Positions 45,167 through 54,682 of a stretch of 64,000 nt of DNA are shown here, piece by piece. The notes beneath the pieces are model-generated. The model saw only the letters and a list, made by a program, of their open reading frames with translations, was not told the DNA's origin and made no database searches. Source of the stretch: Schaalia vaccimaxillae DSM 15804 (lineage in GTDB: Bacteria; Actinomycetota; Actinomycetes; Actinomycetales; Actinomycetaceae); assembly GCF_000420425.1 (NCBI RefSeq), contig NZ_ATUX01000006.1, forward strand, positions 62,001 to 126,000. Reading direction: 5' to 3'. Numbering within the stretch: position 1 is the stretch's first letter; every line of letters begins with the position of its first letter. A program made the translations under genes and the position numbers.

Positions 45167-46645
45167 GTGATTGACAACGACTTGCCGATTGAGCCCGCCG
45201 ACAACGACGATATCGAGGCACGTGCGCGCGCGATGCGCGCGAGCCTCGACCAATTCGAACTTGACGACGAGGACCTTGCCATCCTCTCGGGGCAAGCCAC
45301 TATCCAAGATGTCGACGATATCGAGGCGGGCCTTCCCGTCCTCGCCATTGTTGGACGTCCCAATGTCGGAAAGTCTTCCCTGGTCAACCGCATTATTGGC
45401 CGCAGGGAAGCCGTTGTCCAAGACACTCCTGGAGTAACTCGCGACAGGGTCTCCTACCCTGCTGAGTGGGCCGGCCGAGACTTCACCGTTGTCGACACTG
45501 GCGGCTGGGAAATCGACGTGAAAGGCCTTGATCGTTCCGTAGCCGAACAAGCAGAAATCGCCGTCGATCTTGCCGACGCGGTCATCCTCGTCCTCGATGT
45601 TTCCGTAGGGGTCACCTCGTCAGATGAACGCATCGTGTCCATGCTGCGCACCAAAGGCAAACCCGTCATCCTGGCTGCCAACAAAGTCGATTCCGCCCAG
45701 CAGGAAGCCGACGCCTCCTATCTGTGGTCCCTTGGAATGGGCGAGCCCTACCCCATCTCAGCTCTTCATGGACGCGGCACCGGCGACCTTTTGGACGCTG
45801 TCATGCAGATTCTGCCAACGCAATCAGCAATTGCTCAGGCTCTACCTGCTGGAGGACCTCGCCGCGTCGCCCTCGTCGGCCGGCCCAATGTGGGAAAGTC
45901 GTCGTTGCTCAACTCTCTAGCTAAGTCCAACCGCGTCGTCGTCAACGAGCTTGCCGGCACTACCCGCGACCCCGTCGACGAACTCATCACTCTGGACGGC
46001 CGCGAATGGTGGTTCGTTGATACTGCAGGCATTCGACGCAAGATGCACCGCACAACAGGGGCCGACTACTACGCTTCCATCCGCACCCAAGCTGCCTTGG
46101 AAAAGGCCGAGGTCGCCCTCGTTCTCTTTGACGGCTCCGAAAAACTCACCGAACAAGACGTTCGCGTCGTACAACAAGCGGTCGATGCCGGGCGCGCCCT
46201 GGTGATCGTCAATAACAAATGGGATTTGGTTGACGAAGAACGCCAAAAAGAATTGCGCGATGAACTTGAACGCGAGCTCGTGCAGGTCAAGTGGGCGCCA
46301 CGCATCAACCTTTCGGCCAAGACGTCGTGGCATACCAACCGGATTGTTCGAGCCCTTGACGAAGCCCTCGAAGGTTGGGAAACCCGAATCCCCACGGGCC
46401 AGCTCAACGCATTCCTAGGCCAATTGGTTGCCGCTAATCCCCACCCGCTACGCGGTGGAAAACAACCTCGAATTCTTTTCGGAACCCAGGTTTCCAACCG
46501 GCCTCCCCGATTCGTCCTCTTCACCACGGGATTCCTTGACCCCGGCTATCGACGCTTCATTGAGCGTCGCCTGCGTGAAGAATTCGGGTTCTCCGGCTCT
46601 CCCATTCAGATTTCGGTGCGCGCACGCGAACGACGCAGGAAGTAA
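45167..46645 (+). CDS. der: Ribosome-assembly GTPase Der (EngA)
   Basis: 492 residues with two GTPase domains and a C-terminal KH-like domain. Each domain has [10 protein letters not shown] (near 64 and 236), a DTGG or DTAG switch II, and NKVD or NKWD. It acts in 50S subunit maturation. An acidic N-terminal extension of about 55 residues precedes domain 1. In actinobacteria der normally follows or is fused to cmk; here cmk lies 7 kb away on the other strand, so the pair has been separated. Confidence 0.95.
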   Translation: MIDNDLPIEPADNDDIEARARAMRASLDQFELDDEDLAILSGQATIQDVDDIEAGLPVLAIVGRPNVGKSSLVNRIIGRREAVVQDTPGVTRDRVSYPAEWAGRDFTVVDTGGWEIDVKGLDRSVAEQAEIAVDLADAVILVLDVSVGVTSSDERIVSMLRTKGKPVILAANKVDSAQQEADASYLWSLGMGEPYPISALHGRGTGDLLDAVMQILPTQSAIAQALPAGGPRRVALVGRPNVGKSSLLNSLAKSNRVVVNELAGTTRDPVDELITLDGREWWFVDTAGIRRKMHRTTGADYYASIRTQAALEKAEVALVLFDGSEKLTEQDVRVVQQAVDAGRALVIVNNKWDLVDEERQKELRDELERELVQVKWAPRINLSAKTSWHTNRIVRALDEALEGWETRIPTGQLNAFLGQLVAANPHPLRGGKQPRILFGTQVSNRPPRFVLFTTGFLDPGYRRFIERRLREEFGFSGSPIQISVRARERRRK

Positions 46646-46651
46646 CTTTTG

Positions 46652-48160
46652 ATGACTGACCATTCCTATCAGCTGATCGCTATCACCATTTATTTCGCGG
46701 TCATGCTGTCGATCGGCTGGTACGCGTATCGAAAAACGAAGAGTTTTGACGGATACATGCTGGCAGAACGGGGTTTAAGCCCCGCAGTGGCCGCGCTCTC
46801 AGCAAACGCAGCCGATATGTCAGCCTGGCTCCTCATGGGCCTTCCCGGTGCGATCTACCTGTCGGGGCTGGTGGAAGCCTGGATTGCCATCGGTCTGACT
46901 ATTGGCGCCTGGCTGAATTGGAAATTCGTCGCTCCGCGCCTGCGTGCCTATTCCGAAATCGCCCAAGACTCCATCACCATTCCGTCGTTCTTATCCAATC
47001 GGCTGGGCGAAGGCTCACGCCCCCTACGTATTGCCGCAGCCATCGTCATTCTGGCTTTCTTCACCTTCTATGTGTCGTCAGGAATGGTGGCAGCAGGCAA
47101 ATTCTTCGAAGCCTCATTCGGCCTGCCCTACCTGGCGGGAATGCTGATTGTCGCTGCTATTACCCTGGCCTACACCGCTTTCGGTGGATTTCTTGGAGCA
47201 ACACTGACAGACGTTGCCCAGGGGCTCTTAATGCTTGCAGCGCTGCTTTTTGTTCCGATCGTGGCAGTTGTGGAGCTGGGTGGTTTGAGTGCAGCAACGC
47301 AGGCAATCACCTCAATCAACCCCGATGCCCTCAACCTTTTTGCCGGATGGAACGAAAAGGGTCCCATCCTGTGGATTATTGGGATCATCTCAACCGCAGC
47401 TTGGGGCTTGGGATACTTCGGGCAGCCGCACATCATCGTGCGTTTCATGGCGCTGCGTAGCCCACGAGAAGCCGTGGTCGCACGCAGGATCTCCACCCTG
47501 TGGATGGTCGTCACGGCAGTGGGTGCGATGTTCACAGCTCTCATCGCCATCGGCTATTTCGGGACCAACACTAACTTGACGCTCGAAGACCCAGAAACCG
47601 TATTCCTGGCGATGTCTCGGGTTTTCTTGCACCCTCTGGTTGCCGGTTTTGTTCTGGCAGCTGTATTGGCCTCAATCATGTCCACGATGTCCAGTCAGCT
47701 AGTGGTGTGTTCATCGGCGTTAATTGAAGATCTGCTGGCGTTGACTGGGCGCATCTGGTCGCCTGCACGCAAGCTAATGCTGGGCCGTGTGGGCGTGCTG
47801 ATCATCGCGCTCATTGGGGTGATGCTGGCATTGGACAAGGACAACGCAATTCTTGGTCTTGTGGCATTCGCATGGGCCGGATTTGGCGCGTCCTTTGGAC
47901 CCCTGATACTGCTGAGCCTCTACTGGCGCAAACTAACCCCCACAGGGGCTTTTGCGGGTCTCATCGCCGGAGCCATCACCACCTATGTATGGGGTACAGT
48001 TGATGTGCTCTCTAACGCGATGTATGAGATTGTTCCCGGGTTCATCACCAATCTAGCGGTCGCAGTCGTTGTTTCAAGGGCGACGTATCGAGCTTCTGCC
48101 GGTGTCGATGCTCAATTTGACGCTATGGAGAGGGTCCTTAAAGCCCCTGACGCGCAGTGA
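46652..48160 (+). CDS. putP: Sodium/proline symporter family transporter (PutP-like)
   Basis: 502 residues with about 13 hydrophobic helices, typical of the sodium:solute symporter family. Early motifs SFDGYMLAERGLSPAVAALSANAADMSAWL and LPGAIYLSGL, and TAFGGFLGATLTDVAQG in the middle, match proline symporters. Ser and Thr in the CSSALIEDL region are in the Na+-site area. The ATG at 46652 lies 7 bases after the der stop. Proline is the likely solute but related carriers take other substrates. Confidence 0.85.
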   Translation: MTDHSYQLIAITIYFAVMLSIGWYAYRKTKSFDGYMLAERGLSPAVAALSANAADMSAWLLMGLPGAIYLSGLVEAWIAIGLTIGAWLNWKFVAPRLRAYSEIAQDSITIPSFLSNRLGEGSRPLRIAAAIVILAFFTFYVSSGMVAAGKFFEASFGLPYLAGMLIVAAITLAYTAFGGFLGATLTDVAQGLLMLAALLFVPIVAVVELGGLSAATQAITSINPDALNLFAGWNEKGPILWIIGIISTAAWGLGYFGQPHIIVRFMALRSPREAVVARRISTLWMVVTAVGAMFTALIAIGYFGTNTNLTLEDPETVFLAMSRVFLHPLVAGFVLAAVLASIMSTMSSQLVVCSSALIEDLLALTGRIWSPARKLMLGRVGVLIIALIGVMLALDKDNAILGLVAFAWAGFGASFGPLILLSLYWRKLTPTGAFAGLIAGAITTYVWGTVDVLSNAMYEIVPGFITNLAVAVVVSRATYRASAGVDAQFDAMERVLKAPDAQ

Positions 48161-48317
48161 ATTGCGCTGCACCGTCATTCGGCCAGCGTTTTCGATAGTC
48201 CTCATGCTCGCCTGATTGTCAGAATGCTCGTCTTAATAAGCTACGCGTCGCGATATCTGTTACAAGTAACCACTTCGTGGCCACAAAGATGCGCGACGGG
48301 TCCAGGAGTGAGACTCT

Positions 48318-49142
48318 ATGTGCATGACACAAGATTCCACTCCTATCGCCCTCGCCATCGCCGGATCGGAAGCATCTGGCGGTGCTGGTGCACAGACTGA
48401 CCTCAAGACTTTCGCCCAGCTCGGTGTGTTTGGTGCAGTTTCGCTGACTTGCATTGTTTCCTTCGATCCGAAGAATGACTTCGCACACCGCCTTACCCCC
48501 ATTGATCCTCAGGTTCTGACCGATCAGATCGAGGCAGCTGTTGGTGTTCACGGCACCATTGATGCAGTCAAGATCGGCATGCTTGGCTCAATCCCTACCA
48601 TTGACGCTGTGGCCGATGCTTTAGAGCACTACAAGTTCTCGAACATCGTGGTTGACCCTGTGCTGATCTGTAAGGGCCAGGAAGCATCCGCTGCCCTCGA
48701 TATCGACAATGCTCTGCGTGACAAGGTCCTGCCCTACGCAACCATCACCACGCCCAATCTCTTCGAGACTCAGGTTTTGGCTGGAGTGGACTCAATCACC
48801 AACGTCGATCAGCTCAAGGACGCCGCGAAGAAGATCTTTGACCAGGGAGTGCCCGCGGTCTTGGCCAAGGCTGGCACTTTGTTCAATACGGGTACCGCGT
48901 TGGATGTCTTCTACGACGGTACGACTTTAGAGGTCCTGGAAGTTCCTGCGATCGGCAAGGAACGGGTTTCGGGAGCTGGGTGCACTCTTGCGGCCGCCAT
49001 CACCGCCGAACTGGCTAAGGGTGCTACTGCCCTCGATGCTTCGCGTACCGCGAAGGATGTTGTGGTCTCAGCGATCACACATCGCATGCACGGCAATGCT
49101 CCTTTCGACTGCGTCTATCAAGGGCGTTACGGTCAAAAGTGA
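48318..49142 (+). CDS. Pyridoxine/hydroxymethylpyrimidine kinase (PdxK/ThiD family)
   Basis: 274 residues, ribokinase fold. N-terminal IAGSEASGGAGAQTDLKTFAQLG and C-terminal GAGCTLAAAITAEL with the catalytic Asp/Cys region define the ThiD superfamily. The segment SFDPKNDFAHRL resembles the DPKN stretch of Bacillus PdxK more than true ThiD, so pyridoxal/pyridoxine phosphorylation is likely. Either B6 salvage or HMP kinase remains possible. AGGAG lies 9 bases before the ATG. No thi or pdx gene is linked, and no TPP riboswitch is seen. Confidence 0.82.
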   Translation: MCMTQDSTPIALAIAGSEASGGAGAQTDLKTFAQLGVFGAVSLTCIVSFDPKNDFAHRLTPIDPQVLTDQIEAAVGVHGTIDAVKIGMLGSIPTIDAVADALEHYKFSNIVVDPVLICKGQEASAALDIDNALRDKVLPYATITTPNLFETQVLAGVDSITNVDQLKDAAKKIFDQGVPAVLAKAGTLFNTGTALDVFYDGTTLEVLEVPAIGKERVSGAGCTLAAAITAELAKGATALDASRTAKDVVVSAITHRMHGNAPFDCVYQGRYGQK

Positions 49143-49156
49143 CAGTTTGACTCAAC

Positions 49157-49192
49157 GGGGCTGGTGAGGAGTTTGAACACCTCACCAGCCCC
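49157..49192 (+). terminator. Terminator after the PdxK/ThiD gene
   Basis: Perfect 13-bp stem GGGGCTGGTGAGG (49157-49169) with CCTCACCAGCCCC (49180-49192), followed by CATCTGTTTG. Confidence 0.8.
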
Positions 49193-49209
49193 CATCTGTT
49201 TGCACTAAC

Positions 49210-49332
49210 CCCGCAAAACAGACACAGTCGTCTGCCAGCACTGCCACATCTGAAACTAAGATCCGCTAAATATCAAGGTTTCATCCGAAGATGAGAGTGA
49301 GGCAATACCGCGACTGTGTCTGTTTTTGCGGG
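49210..49332. repeat. 123-bp element bounded by near-perfect 21-bp inverted repeats
   Basis: The left arm CCCGCAAAACAGACACAGTC plus G (49210-49230) and the right arm 49311-49332 are reverse complements except for one extra T in the right arm. The 80 bases between can extend the stem (TGCC and CACT with AGTG and GGCA) through internal loops. No coding frame is convincing. No clear target duplication is visible. It may be a MITE-like remnant or a structured RNA. Confidence 0.55.
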
Positions 49333-49470
49333 TGACGCCGCGCTAAGACTCCTAGCACGGTCGTATACGGGCGAGTCCGCGGTCGTATGGGGGGTGAGCT
49401 GTGGCTCCAACAAACCAAGGATCTCATCCGCACAAGGCTGAAACTCTCAGTGAGATCCCGCTTCAGAAAA
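49333..49470. other. Gene-free stretch before the tRNA-Pro terminator
   Basis: Nothing coding is convincing. CGGTCGTAT occurs twice (around 49358 and 49380) and GGATCTCA (49419-49426) pairs with TGAGATCC (49451-49458). An open frame that crosses into the tRNA is rejected. Confidence 0.4.
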
Positions 49471-49498
49471 GAAAAAACCGCGGTTTCCCGCGGTTTTT
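49471..49498 (-). terminator. Terminator of tRNA-Pro
   Basis: CCGCGG (49478-49483) and CCGCGG (49488-49493) form a stem around a four-base loop. On the minus strand a run of six T follows (49477 down to 49472). A shorter T5 on the other side could let it act in both directions. Confidence 0.85.
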
Positions 49499-49503
49499 CA
49501 TTG

Positions 49504-49577
<74 letters not shown>

Positions 49578-49704
49578 TATTCACTTCGCCGCTTGAAAGC
49601 GACTCGATGATGTTAGCCCACTTGACCTCCTGAAAGCCAATCCAGCAGAGCGATCCAGATCACCTTTTGATATCTCTGAACGGGTTATTCCCTCTTTTCT
49701 GCCG

Positions 49705-49710
49705 TAGGAT
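49705..49710 (+). promoter_or_regulatory. TAGGAT -10 box, leaderless GH2 transcript
   Basis: TAGGAT ends exactly 6 bases before the ATG at 49717. No Shine-Dalgarno is present. Confidence 0.55.
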
Positions 49711-49716
49711 CTGCCC

Positions 49717-51555
49717 ATGACTGCCGACGCCCCTTTAACCAGCCGATGGGGGCAATCCCTTAACGACCAGCCGTTGAACCACTACCCGCGCCCCATGCTG
49801 GAACGCGCTGAATGGATCAATCTCAACGGCTGGTGGGATTATGCAATCGTCGGGCAGCACAATAGCGAAGCCGCTCCCCTCCCCCTCGCTTCCTGGGACG
49901 GTAAAATCAGGGTGCCCTTTGCCGTCGAATCAGCGGCATCGGGAGTTCACAAGCGCTTCACGCCTGCAGACACATTGGTCTATGAGCGCTCAATCGACAT
50001 TCCCAAGAAGTGGCAAGGGCGCCGCATTGCCATCAATTTTGAGGCCGTGGATTATCTAGCCCGCGTATGGATCGATAGCACGCTGGTCACTACTCATACG
50101 GGAGGCTACCTGCCCTTCCATGCGGAAATCCCTGACACACACCAAAGCTCTGTCACCGTCAGGGTGGAAGTAACTGATCCCACTGATACTGGCATGCAGC
50201 AACGAGGCAAGCAAGCCTTAACGTCTGCAACGATCTGGTACACGCCTACATCGGGAATCTGGCAGAGCGTTTGGATGGAGCCACTGCCCGAACACGCCAT
50301 CACGCGTGTTGCGACGCGAACCCATGAGGATCTGAAGACCGTGTCGGTGCTGGTAGAAACGGATGGCCCTCGTGAGAGTGTCGCACTCTCAATCGATGCG
50401 GGACAGTCAGCCATCACTGCCGAAGGAACCTCGGGCATTCCTTTCGATGTTGAGATCCCTGATGCTCAGTGCTGGTCCCCCGCCAATCCGTATCTATATT
50501 CCATGACGGTGCGCACAAGCACTGACGAGGCTCGGTCCTACTTTGCACTGCGTACCGTGGCCATCTCAGCGCCCGAATACAAGGCGCCCGGTAGTAAACC
50601 CCGCAAGAGGGCCGGCCAAGGGCGTCACGTTTTACTAAACGGAAAACCCATGCTGATCAATGCCCCCTTGCAGCAAGGATATTGGCCAGAGTCTGGCATG
50701 ACTGCTCCCCACGAGGACGCAATGGTCCACGATCTGCAACTGCTCAAAGACATGGGTTTCAACGGAGTCCGTATTCACGCCAAGATCGAACCAAGGCGTT
50801 TCTACACCTTGGCTGACCGCATGGGATTGATGGTCGTTCAGGACGCTGTGTCGGGCGCGAAAGCTCCGTTAGGAATCCAACTATCGGGCGTTGTCCAGGC
50901 GTTGGATATTACCAGTCCAGATCGATCCAAGCTCTTCGCGATGCGCACGGGGCGCCAGGATGCTGATGTACGCGCCGAGTTCATCCATGACTGGATCAAC
51001 ACGATCCATCATCTCGAAGTCCACCCATGCATCGTCATGTGGGTCCCCTTCAATGAGGGCTGGGGACAATTTGATGCCCGAACGCTCGACCGCATCACGC
51101 GGCGAACGGACCCGACACGCTTGGTTGACGCAGCGTCTGGGTGGTTCGATCAAGGCCACAATTGCGGCGATTTTCGCTCTCGCCACCAGTACTTCTTGAA
51201 GCTGCGCAAACCGAGCCAACGCGATCCCAGACCGTATTATTTGTCTGAGTTTGGCGGTTATAACCTGGCAGTCGAAGGTCATATGTGGCCGACCATCGCT
51301 CCATTTGGATACGGGTTTTACGAGGACGAGCACGCCCTTGCTCAGGCTTTAACTGACCTCTACCGCGAGCAGATTATTCCTCTGGTCGAACACGGGTTGA
51401 CGGCGATTACGTACACCCAGGTCAGTGACGTGGAGCAGGAAACAAACGGGCTGGTGACCTACGACCGCGAGGTCACAAAGGTCGACCCGCAGCTGATGCG
51501 CAGCCTCAACCAGGAATTGGAACGGGCCTTCATAAACGATCACGGCGCGCCATGA
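49717..51555 (+). CDS. Glycoside hydrolase family 2 protein (beta-galactosidase/glucuronidase-like)
   Basis: 612 residues. The sugar-binding jelly-roll domain (about 10-190), an immunoglobulin-like domain (about 195-300) and a TIM-barrel catalytic domain (from about 310) are in GH2 order. Glu in FNEGWGQF is the acid/base, and Glu in YLSEFGGYN is the nucleophile. There is no signal peptide, so it acts in the cytosol. It is shorter than LacZ (about 1000 residues) and nearer in size to beta-glucuronidases. No transporter or regulator is adjacent, so the sugar is undetermined. Confidence 0.87.
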   Translation: MTADAPLTSRWGQSLNDQPLNHYPRPMLERAEWINLNGWWDYAIVGQHNSEAAPLPLASWDGKIRVPFAVESAASGVHKRFTPADTLVYERSIDIPKKWQGRRIAINFEAVDYLARVWIDSTLVTTHTGGYLPFHAEIPDTHQSSVTVRVEVTDPTDTGMQQRGKQALTSATIWYTPTSGIWQSVWMEPLPEHAITRVATRTHEDLKTVSVLVETDGPRESVALSIDAGQSAITAEGTSGIPFDVEIPDAQCWSPANPYLYSMTVRTSTDEARSYFALRTVAISAPEYKAPGSKPRKRAGQGRHVLLNGKPMLINAPLQQGYWPESGMTAPHEDAMVHDLQLLKDMGFNGVRIHAKIEPRRFYTLADRMGLMVVQDAVSGAKAPLGIQLSGVVQALDITSPDRSKLFAMRTGRQDADVRAEFIHDWINTIHHLEVHPCIVMWVPFNEGWGQFDARTLDRITRRTDPTRLVDAASGWFDQGHNCGDFRSRHQYFLKLRKPSQRDPRPYYLSEFGGYNLAVEGHMWPTIAPFGYGFYEDEHALAQALTDLYREQIIPLVEHGLTAITYTQVSDVEQETNGLVTYDREVTKVDPQLMRSLNQELERAFINDHGAP

Positions 51556-51562
51556 TGGAGGG

Positions 51563-52748
51563 ATGACCCGACTGGCTCAACGTGCTCTTGATTTTCAGCC
51601 CTTTCATGCGATGGCGATTGCTGCCGAGGCGAATGCAAGGCGAGCGCAAGGTCAAGACATCATCAAGCTCAGCTTGGGTGAACCTGATTCTGGGGCACCT
51701 CAGCCGGTGATCAATGCCCTACGTGAGCTCGCCGATGGGCGGCCTTTGCCCTACACCGATGCCCTCGGCTTGCCACAGCTACGCCAAGCTATTGCTGACC
51801 GGTACCGCGATATTCACGGGGCCCAGATCTCTCCTCGTCGTGTTTGTATTACGGCCGGCGCATCGGCCGCGCTGCTTCTCGTCTCAGCCGCTTTGGTCAA
51901 TCCTGGCGACCATGTCATGCTTGGCGATCCGTCCTATCCGTGTAATCGACAGTTTCTTTCCACCTTCGGCGCCCACGTCGACCTAGTTGAGACCTCGCCG
52001 CATACTCGCTACCAGCTCGATTCGACACTGGTCCGCGATCATTGGACTGAAGACACTCGTGGAGTTCTCATCGCCTCACCATCGAATCCCACAGGCACAC
52101 GAGTTCCCATTGACGAACTTGACAAGATCTGCCGTTTTGCTCGTGAGCAGGGAGCTTGGCGTGTCATCGATGAAATCTACTTGGATCTGTCTGACGATCT
52201 CGCGGACGGGACGCGCCCCCCCCAGTGCGTTAACGGTTGACGATGAGGCCATCATTATTTCAAGTTTCTCGAAGTATTTCGGTATGACCGGTTGGCGCTT
52301 GGGCTGGGCGATTGTCCCAGACGACATGGTTGAGGCAATGGATCGCTTGTCTCAAAATCTCTTCCTGTGTGCGTCGACTCCTGCTCAAATGGCAGCTTTG
52401 CAATGTTTCACCACCGATTCCATCGACTGGTGCGAACAGCGCCGCGACCTCTTTCAACGTCGCCGTCAGGTGGCCATCGAAGAGCTGTCCAGGGTGGGCC
52501 TTGAGGTTCCAGTTGTCCCGGAGGGAGCGTTCTATGTCTATATTGACGTGGCTTCAACGGGCTTATCAGCCGACGTCTTTTGCGCACGGGCGTTGGCAGA
52601 ATGTGGTGTTGCTTTAACTCCGGGTAAAGATTTTGGGCCTTTGACTGCTTCAACGCATGTGCGTTTATCGTGTTCGGCTTCGATTGACGACATTCGGGAG
52701 GGCATCAGGCGGCTGGCTCCACTACTGGCCCCACCTGCCGGCAGCTAA
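51563..52748 (+). pseudogene. Class I/II aminotransferase, frameshifted at a C8 tract
   Basis: The first part (51563-52240, 225 residues) has the PLP-enzyme N-terminal half: LSLGEPDSGAP, GASAALLLVSAALV and SPSNPTGTR. It stops after VNG. The second half continues one base later in the next frame with SSFSKYFGMTGWRLGWAI, carrying the PLP-binding Lys, and ends at 52748. Reading C7 instead of C8 at 52216-52223 joins them without a gap into about 394 residues, a normal size for aspartate/alanine-type aminotransferases. It may be phase-variable, recently disrupted, or a sequencing error. A weak CATGAT box lies 6 bases before the ATG. Confidence 0.8.
52216..52223. repeat. Poly-C tract (C8) at the aminotransferase frameshift
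   Basis: Eight consecutive C at the exact place where the reading frame breaks. One C fewer restores the full gene. Such tracts are hot spots for slipped-strand mutation and for sequencing errors. Confidence 0.9.
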
Positions 52749-52759
52749 CCCTAACTTCG

Positions 52760-53485
52760 TTACGCGCGCGCAGTCAGATTCGTATCGACGAGGGCGAGCA
52801 CCCCTTCCACCACTGCGTCGACATCCAATCCTGTGGAGTCTACGACATCAACCCCGGGAGCTGGTGTCATAAATTCTGAGACAGTGGAGTCTGCTTGGTC
52901 GCGGCCTTCAACTTGTTCGCGCACGATTTCCAGGTGTTCAGGTCTGGTATCACCGTAGATTTCAAGGGTACGGCGTTTGAGCCGAGCTTCCTGATCGGCC
53001 AGCAAAAGGACGCGAACATCGGCGTCGGGACACACTACGGTGGTGATATCGCGCCCCTCAGCTACCATGCCCGAGCCTCGTTCACGTGCTTCCATCATGC
53101 GGCGTCGCTGCTCGATGGCCATCCATTTGCGCACCGCTAGGTTCGTGGACACGTGTTTAATCGCCAGGGCAATTCGGGGGTCACGGATGTCGGAGGTCAC
53201 TTCCGTTTCTCCCACCCATAGTCGAGGGTTACGTGGGTGTGAATCCATGATGAGGGGCAGGTCGTCAGCGCATCTGCGGACCGCTTCCTGATCTGTCAGA
53301 TCGATACCCGATTCGAGGGCGAACCATGTCAGTGCCCGATACATGGCGCCCGTGTCGAGGCAGCCGATGCCTAGACGTTCGGCAACGATCTTTGACACCG
53401 TTGATTTTCCAGAGCCTGCGGGTCCATCGATCGCGATGGTAATACCAACCTGGTCGATCAACTTACGCCGTTCGTGGTCTAGCAC
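52760..53485 (-). CDS. cmk: Cytidylate kinase
   Basis: 241 residues. The P-loop IAIDGPAGSGKSTV lies near 17-30, then DTGAMYRALTWFAL and the EGRDITTVV motif. It phosphorylates CMP and dCMP. The start is the GTG at 53485, with AAGGAG 6 bases upstream; the upstream GTG at 53503 would overlap that site. It ends the minus-strand xerD-to-cmk cluster. The usual partner der is not downstream. Confidence 0.93.
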   Translation of the reverse strand: MLDHERRKLIDQVGITIAIDGPAGSGKSTVSKIVAERLGIGCLDTGAMYRALTWFALESGIDLTDQEAVRRCADDLPLIMDSHPRNPRLWVGETEVTSDIRDPRIALAIKHVSTNLAVRKWMAIEQRRRMMEARERGSGMVAEGRDITTVVCPDADVRVLLLADQEARLKRRTLEIYGDTRPEHLEIVREQVEGRDQADSTVSEFMTPAPGVDVVDSTGLDVDAVVEGVLALVDTNLTARA

Positions 53486-53527
53486 GTGGTTCTCCTTATT
53501 CACGATTCAAGGTTGCGCCAATGATGT

Positions 53528-54682
53528 TCAGCCCGCGTGGCTAATGATTCGCCAGCCTCGGTTTTCAAGTTCAGCTTCGGCGATGGATAGTCGCGCTGGA
53601 TCGATCATCAGGCGCGCCAAACCCACTTTTTGCCCTGCGGAGTGTTCAAGCACCAAGTCTTCGATATTGATGCCAATTTCACCGAGCTCAGTGAAGAGCC
53701 GCCCAAGTTTGCCCGGCTCGTCGGGGATGAGCACTTCAAGTTCTGCGTATCGAGACGGCGCCCCGCCGTGTTTACCGGGGATGCGCGAGACTCCTCGATT
53801 GCCTGCCTCCATCACACGGTTGACGGCACCGACACTGCCACCCCTCAGAGGCCCTCTTTCTGCGGCGGCATCAAGATGGGTGATGAGATCGTCAAGGTCT
53901 GAACGCACAGATTTGAGGACTGTGGTGACGGGGCCGGCGTTACCTGCAAGGATCGCCGTCCACAGCCGCGGATCGGAAGCCGCAATGCGTGCGGTGTCTC
54001 GCAAGCCTTGTCCTGCCAACCCTAGGGCTTGGGTGGGGGCATCAACGAGGCGCGCCGCCAACATCGACGACAGTAATTGAGGCACGTGGGAAACGAGGGC
54101 GACTGCCTGATCATGGGTATCGGCGTCCATTTCCAGGGGTACGGAGCCAACATCAGTGGCAAGGGCACGGATCATGACGATTGCTTCAGGAGCGGTTGTC
54201 TCGTGAGCAACAATTACCCAGGGACGACCGTAGAACAGGTCTGCATCCGCAGATCCCGCACCTGATCGTTCACGACCGGCCATTGGGTGGGAACCGATGT
54301 AGCGCGATGCTAGGCCAGAATCACCAATACGCTGAGCTTCTGCTAGCACGTCCTGGACAATCGCCTTCTTGACGGAGGCAACATCGGTGACAATCGCCTT
54401 CGGGTAGCGTCGCAGGGCGTCAATGACGCACACGTCAGCAACATCGGGAGGCGTGGCAACGACGACGAGTTTCGGATCGGCGTCTTGGACATCGACTGCG
54501 GGGGTTCCCGCCCCGATATCTTGAGCCAAACGCAAGGAGGTCGGCGAACTGTCTTGCAGGTACACCTCGACATCAGAGGCGCGCAGACACAAGCCCAGGG
54601 ATGCTCCCAGAAGGCCAGATCCAATGATCAGTACCGGTCCGCGGGTCGCTACAGGCCGCTTCGCGGAGCTGGCGCCTGTCAC
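53528..54682 (-). CDS. tyrA: Prephenate dehydrogenase
   Basis: 384 residues. The NAD-binding motif GSGLLGASLG is at 21-30, GSHPMAGRERSGA contains the catalytic His, and a C-terminal ACT domain (about 310-384, YAELEVLIPDEPGKLGRLF) would give feedback control by tyrosine. It oxidises prephenate to 4-hydroxyphenylpyruvate. An aminotransferase, possibly the frameshifted gene at 51563, would complete tyrosine synthesis. The GTG overlaps the rluB stop as GTGA. Confidence 0.92.
   Translation of the reverse strand: MTGASSAKRPVATRGPVLIIGSGLLGASLGLCLRASDVEVYLQDSSPTSLRLAQDIGAGTPAVDVQDADPKLVVVATPPDVADVCVIDALRRYPKAIVTDVASVKKAIVQDVLAEAQRIGDSGLASRYIGSHPMAGRERSGAGSADADLFYGRPWVIVAHETTAPEAIVMIRALATDVGSVPLEMDADTHDQAVALVSHVPQLLSSMLAARLVDAPTQALGLAGQGLRDTARIAASDPRLWTAILAGNAGPVTTVLKSVRSDLDDLITHLDAAAERGPLRGGSVGAVNRVMEAGNRGVSRIPGKHGGAPSRYAELEVLIPDEPGKLGRLFTELGEIGINIEDLVLEHSAGQKVGLARLMIDPARLSIAEAELENRGWRIISHAG

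Noticed and set aside
45220-45245. GC-rich alternating stretch in der as a repeat element
   Set aside because: It encodes Ala and Arg codons in the N-terminal extension; codon use explains it.
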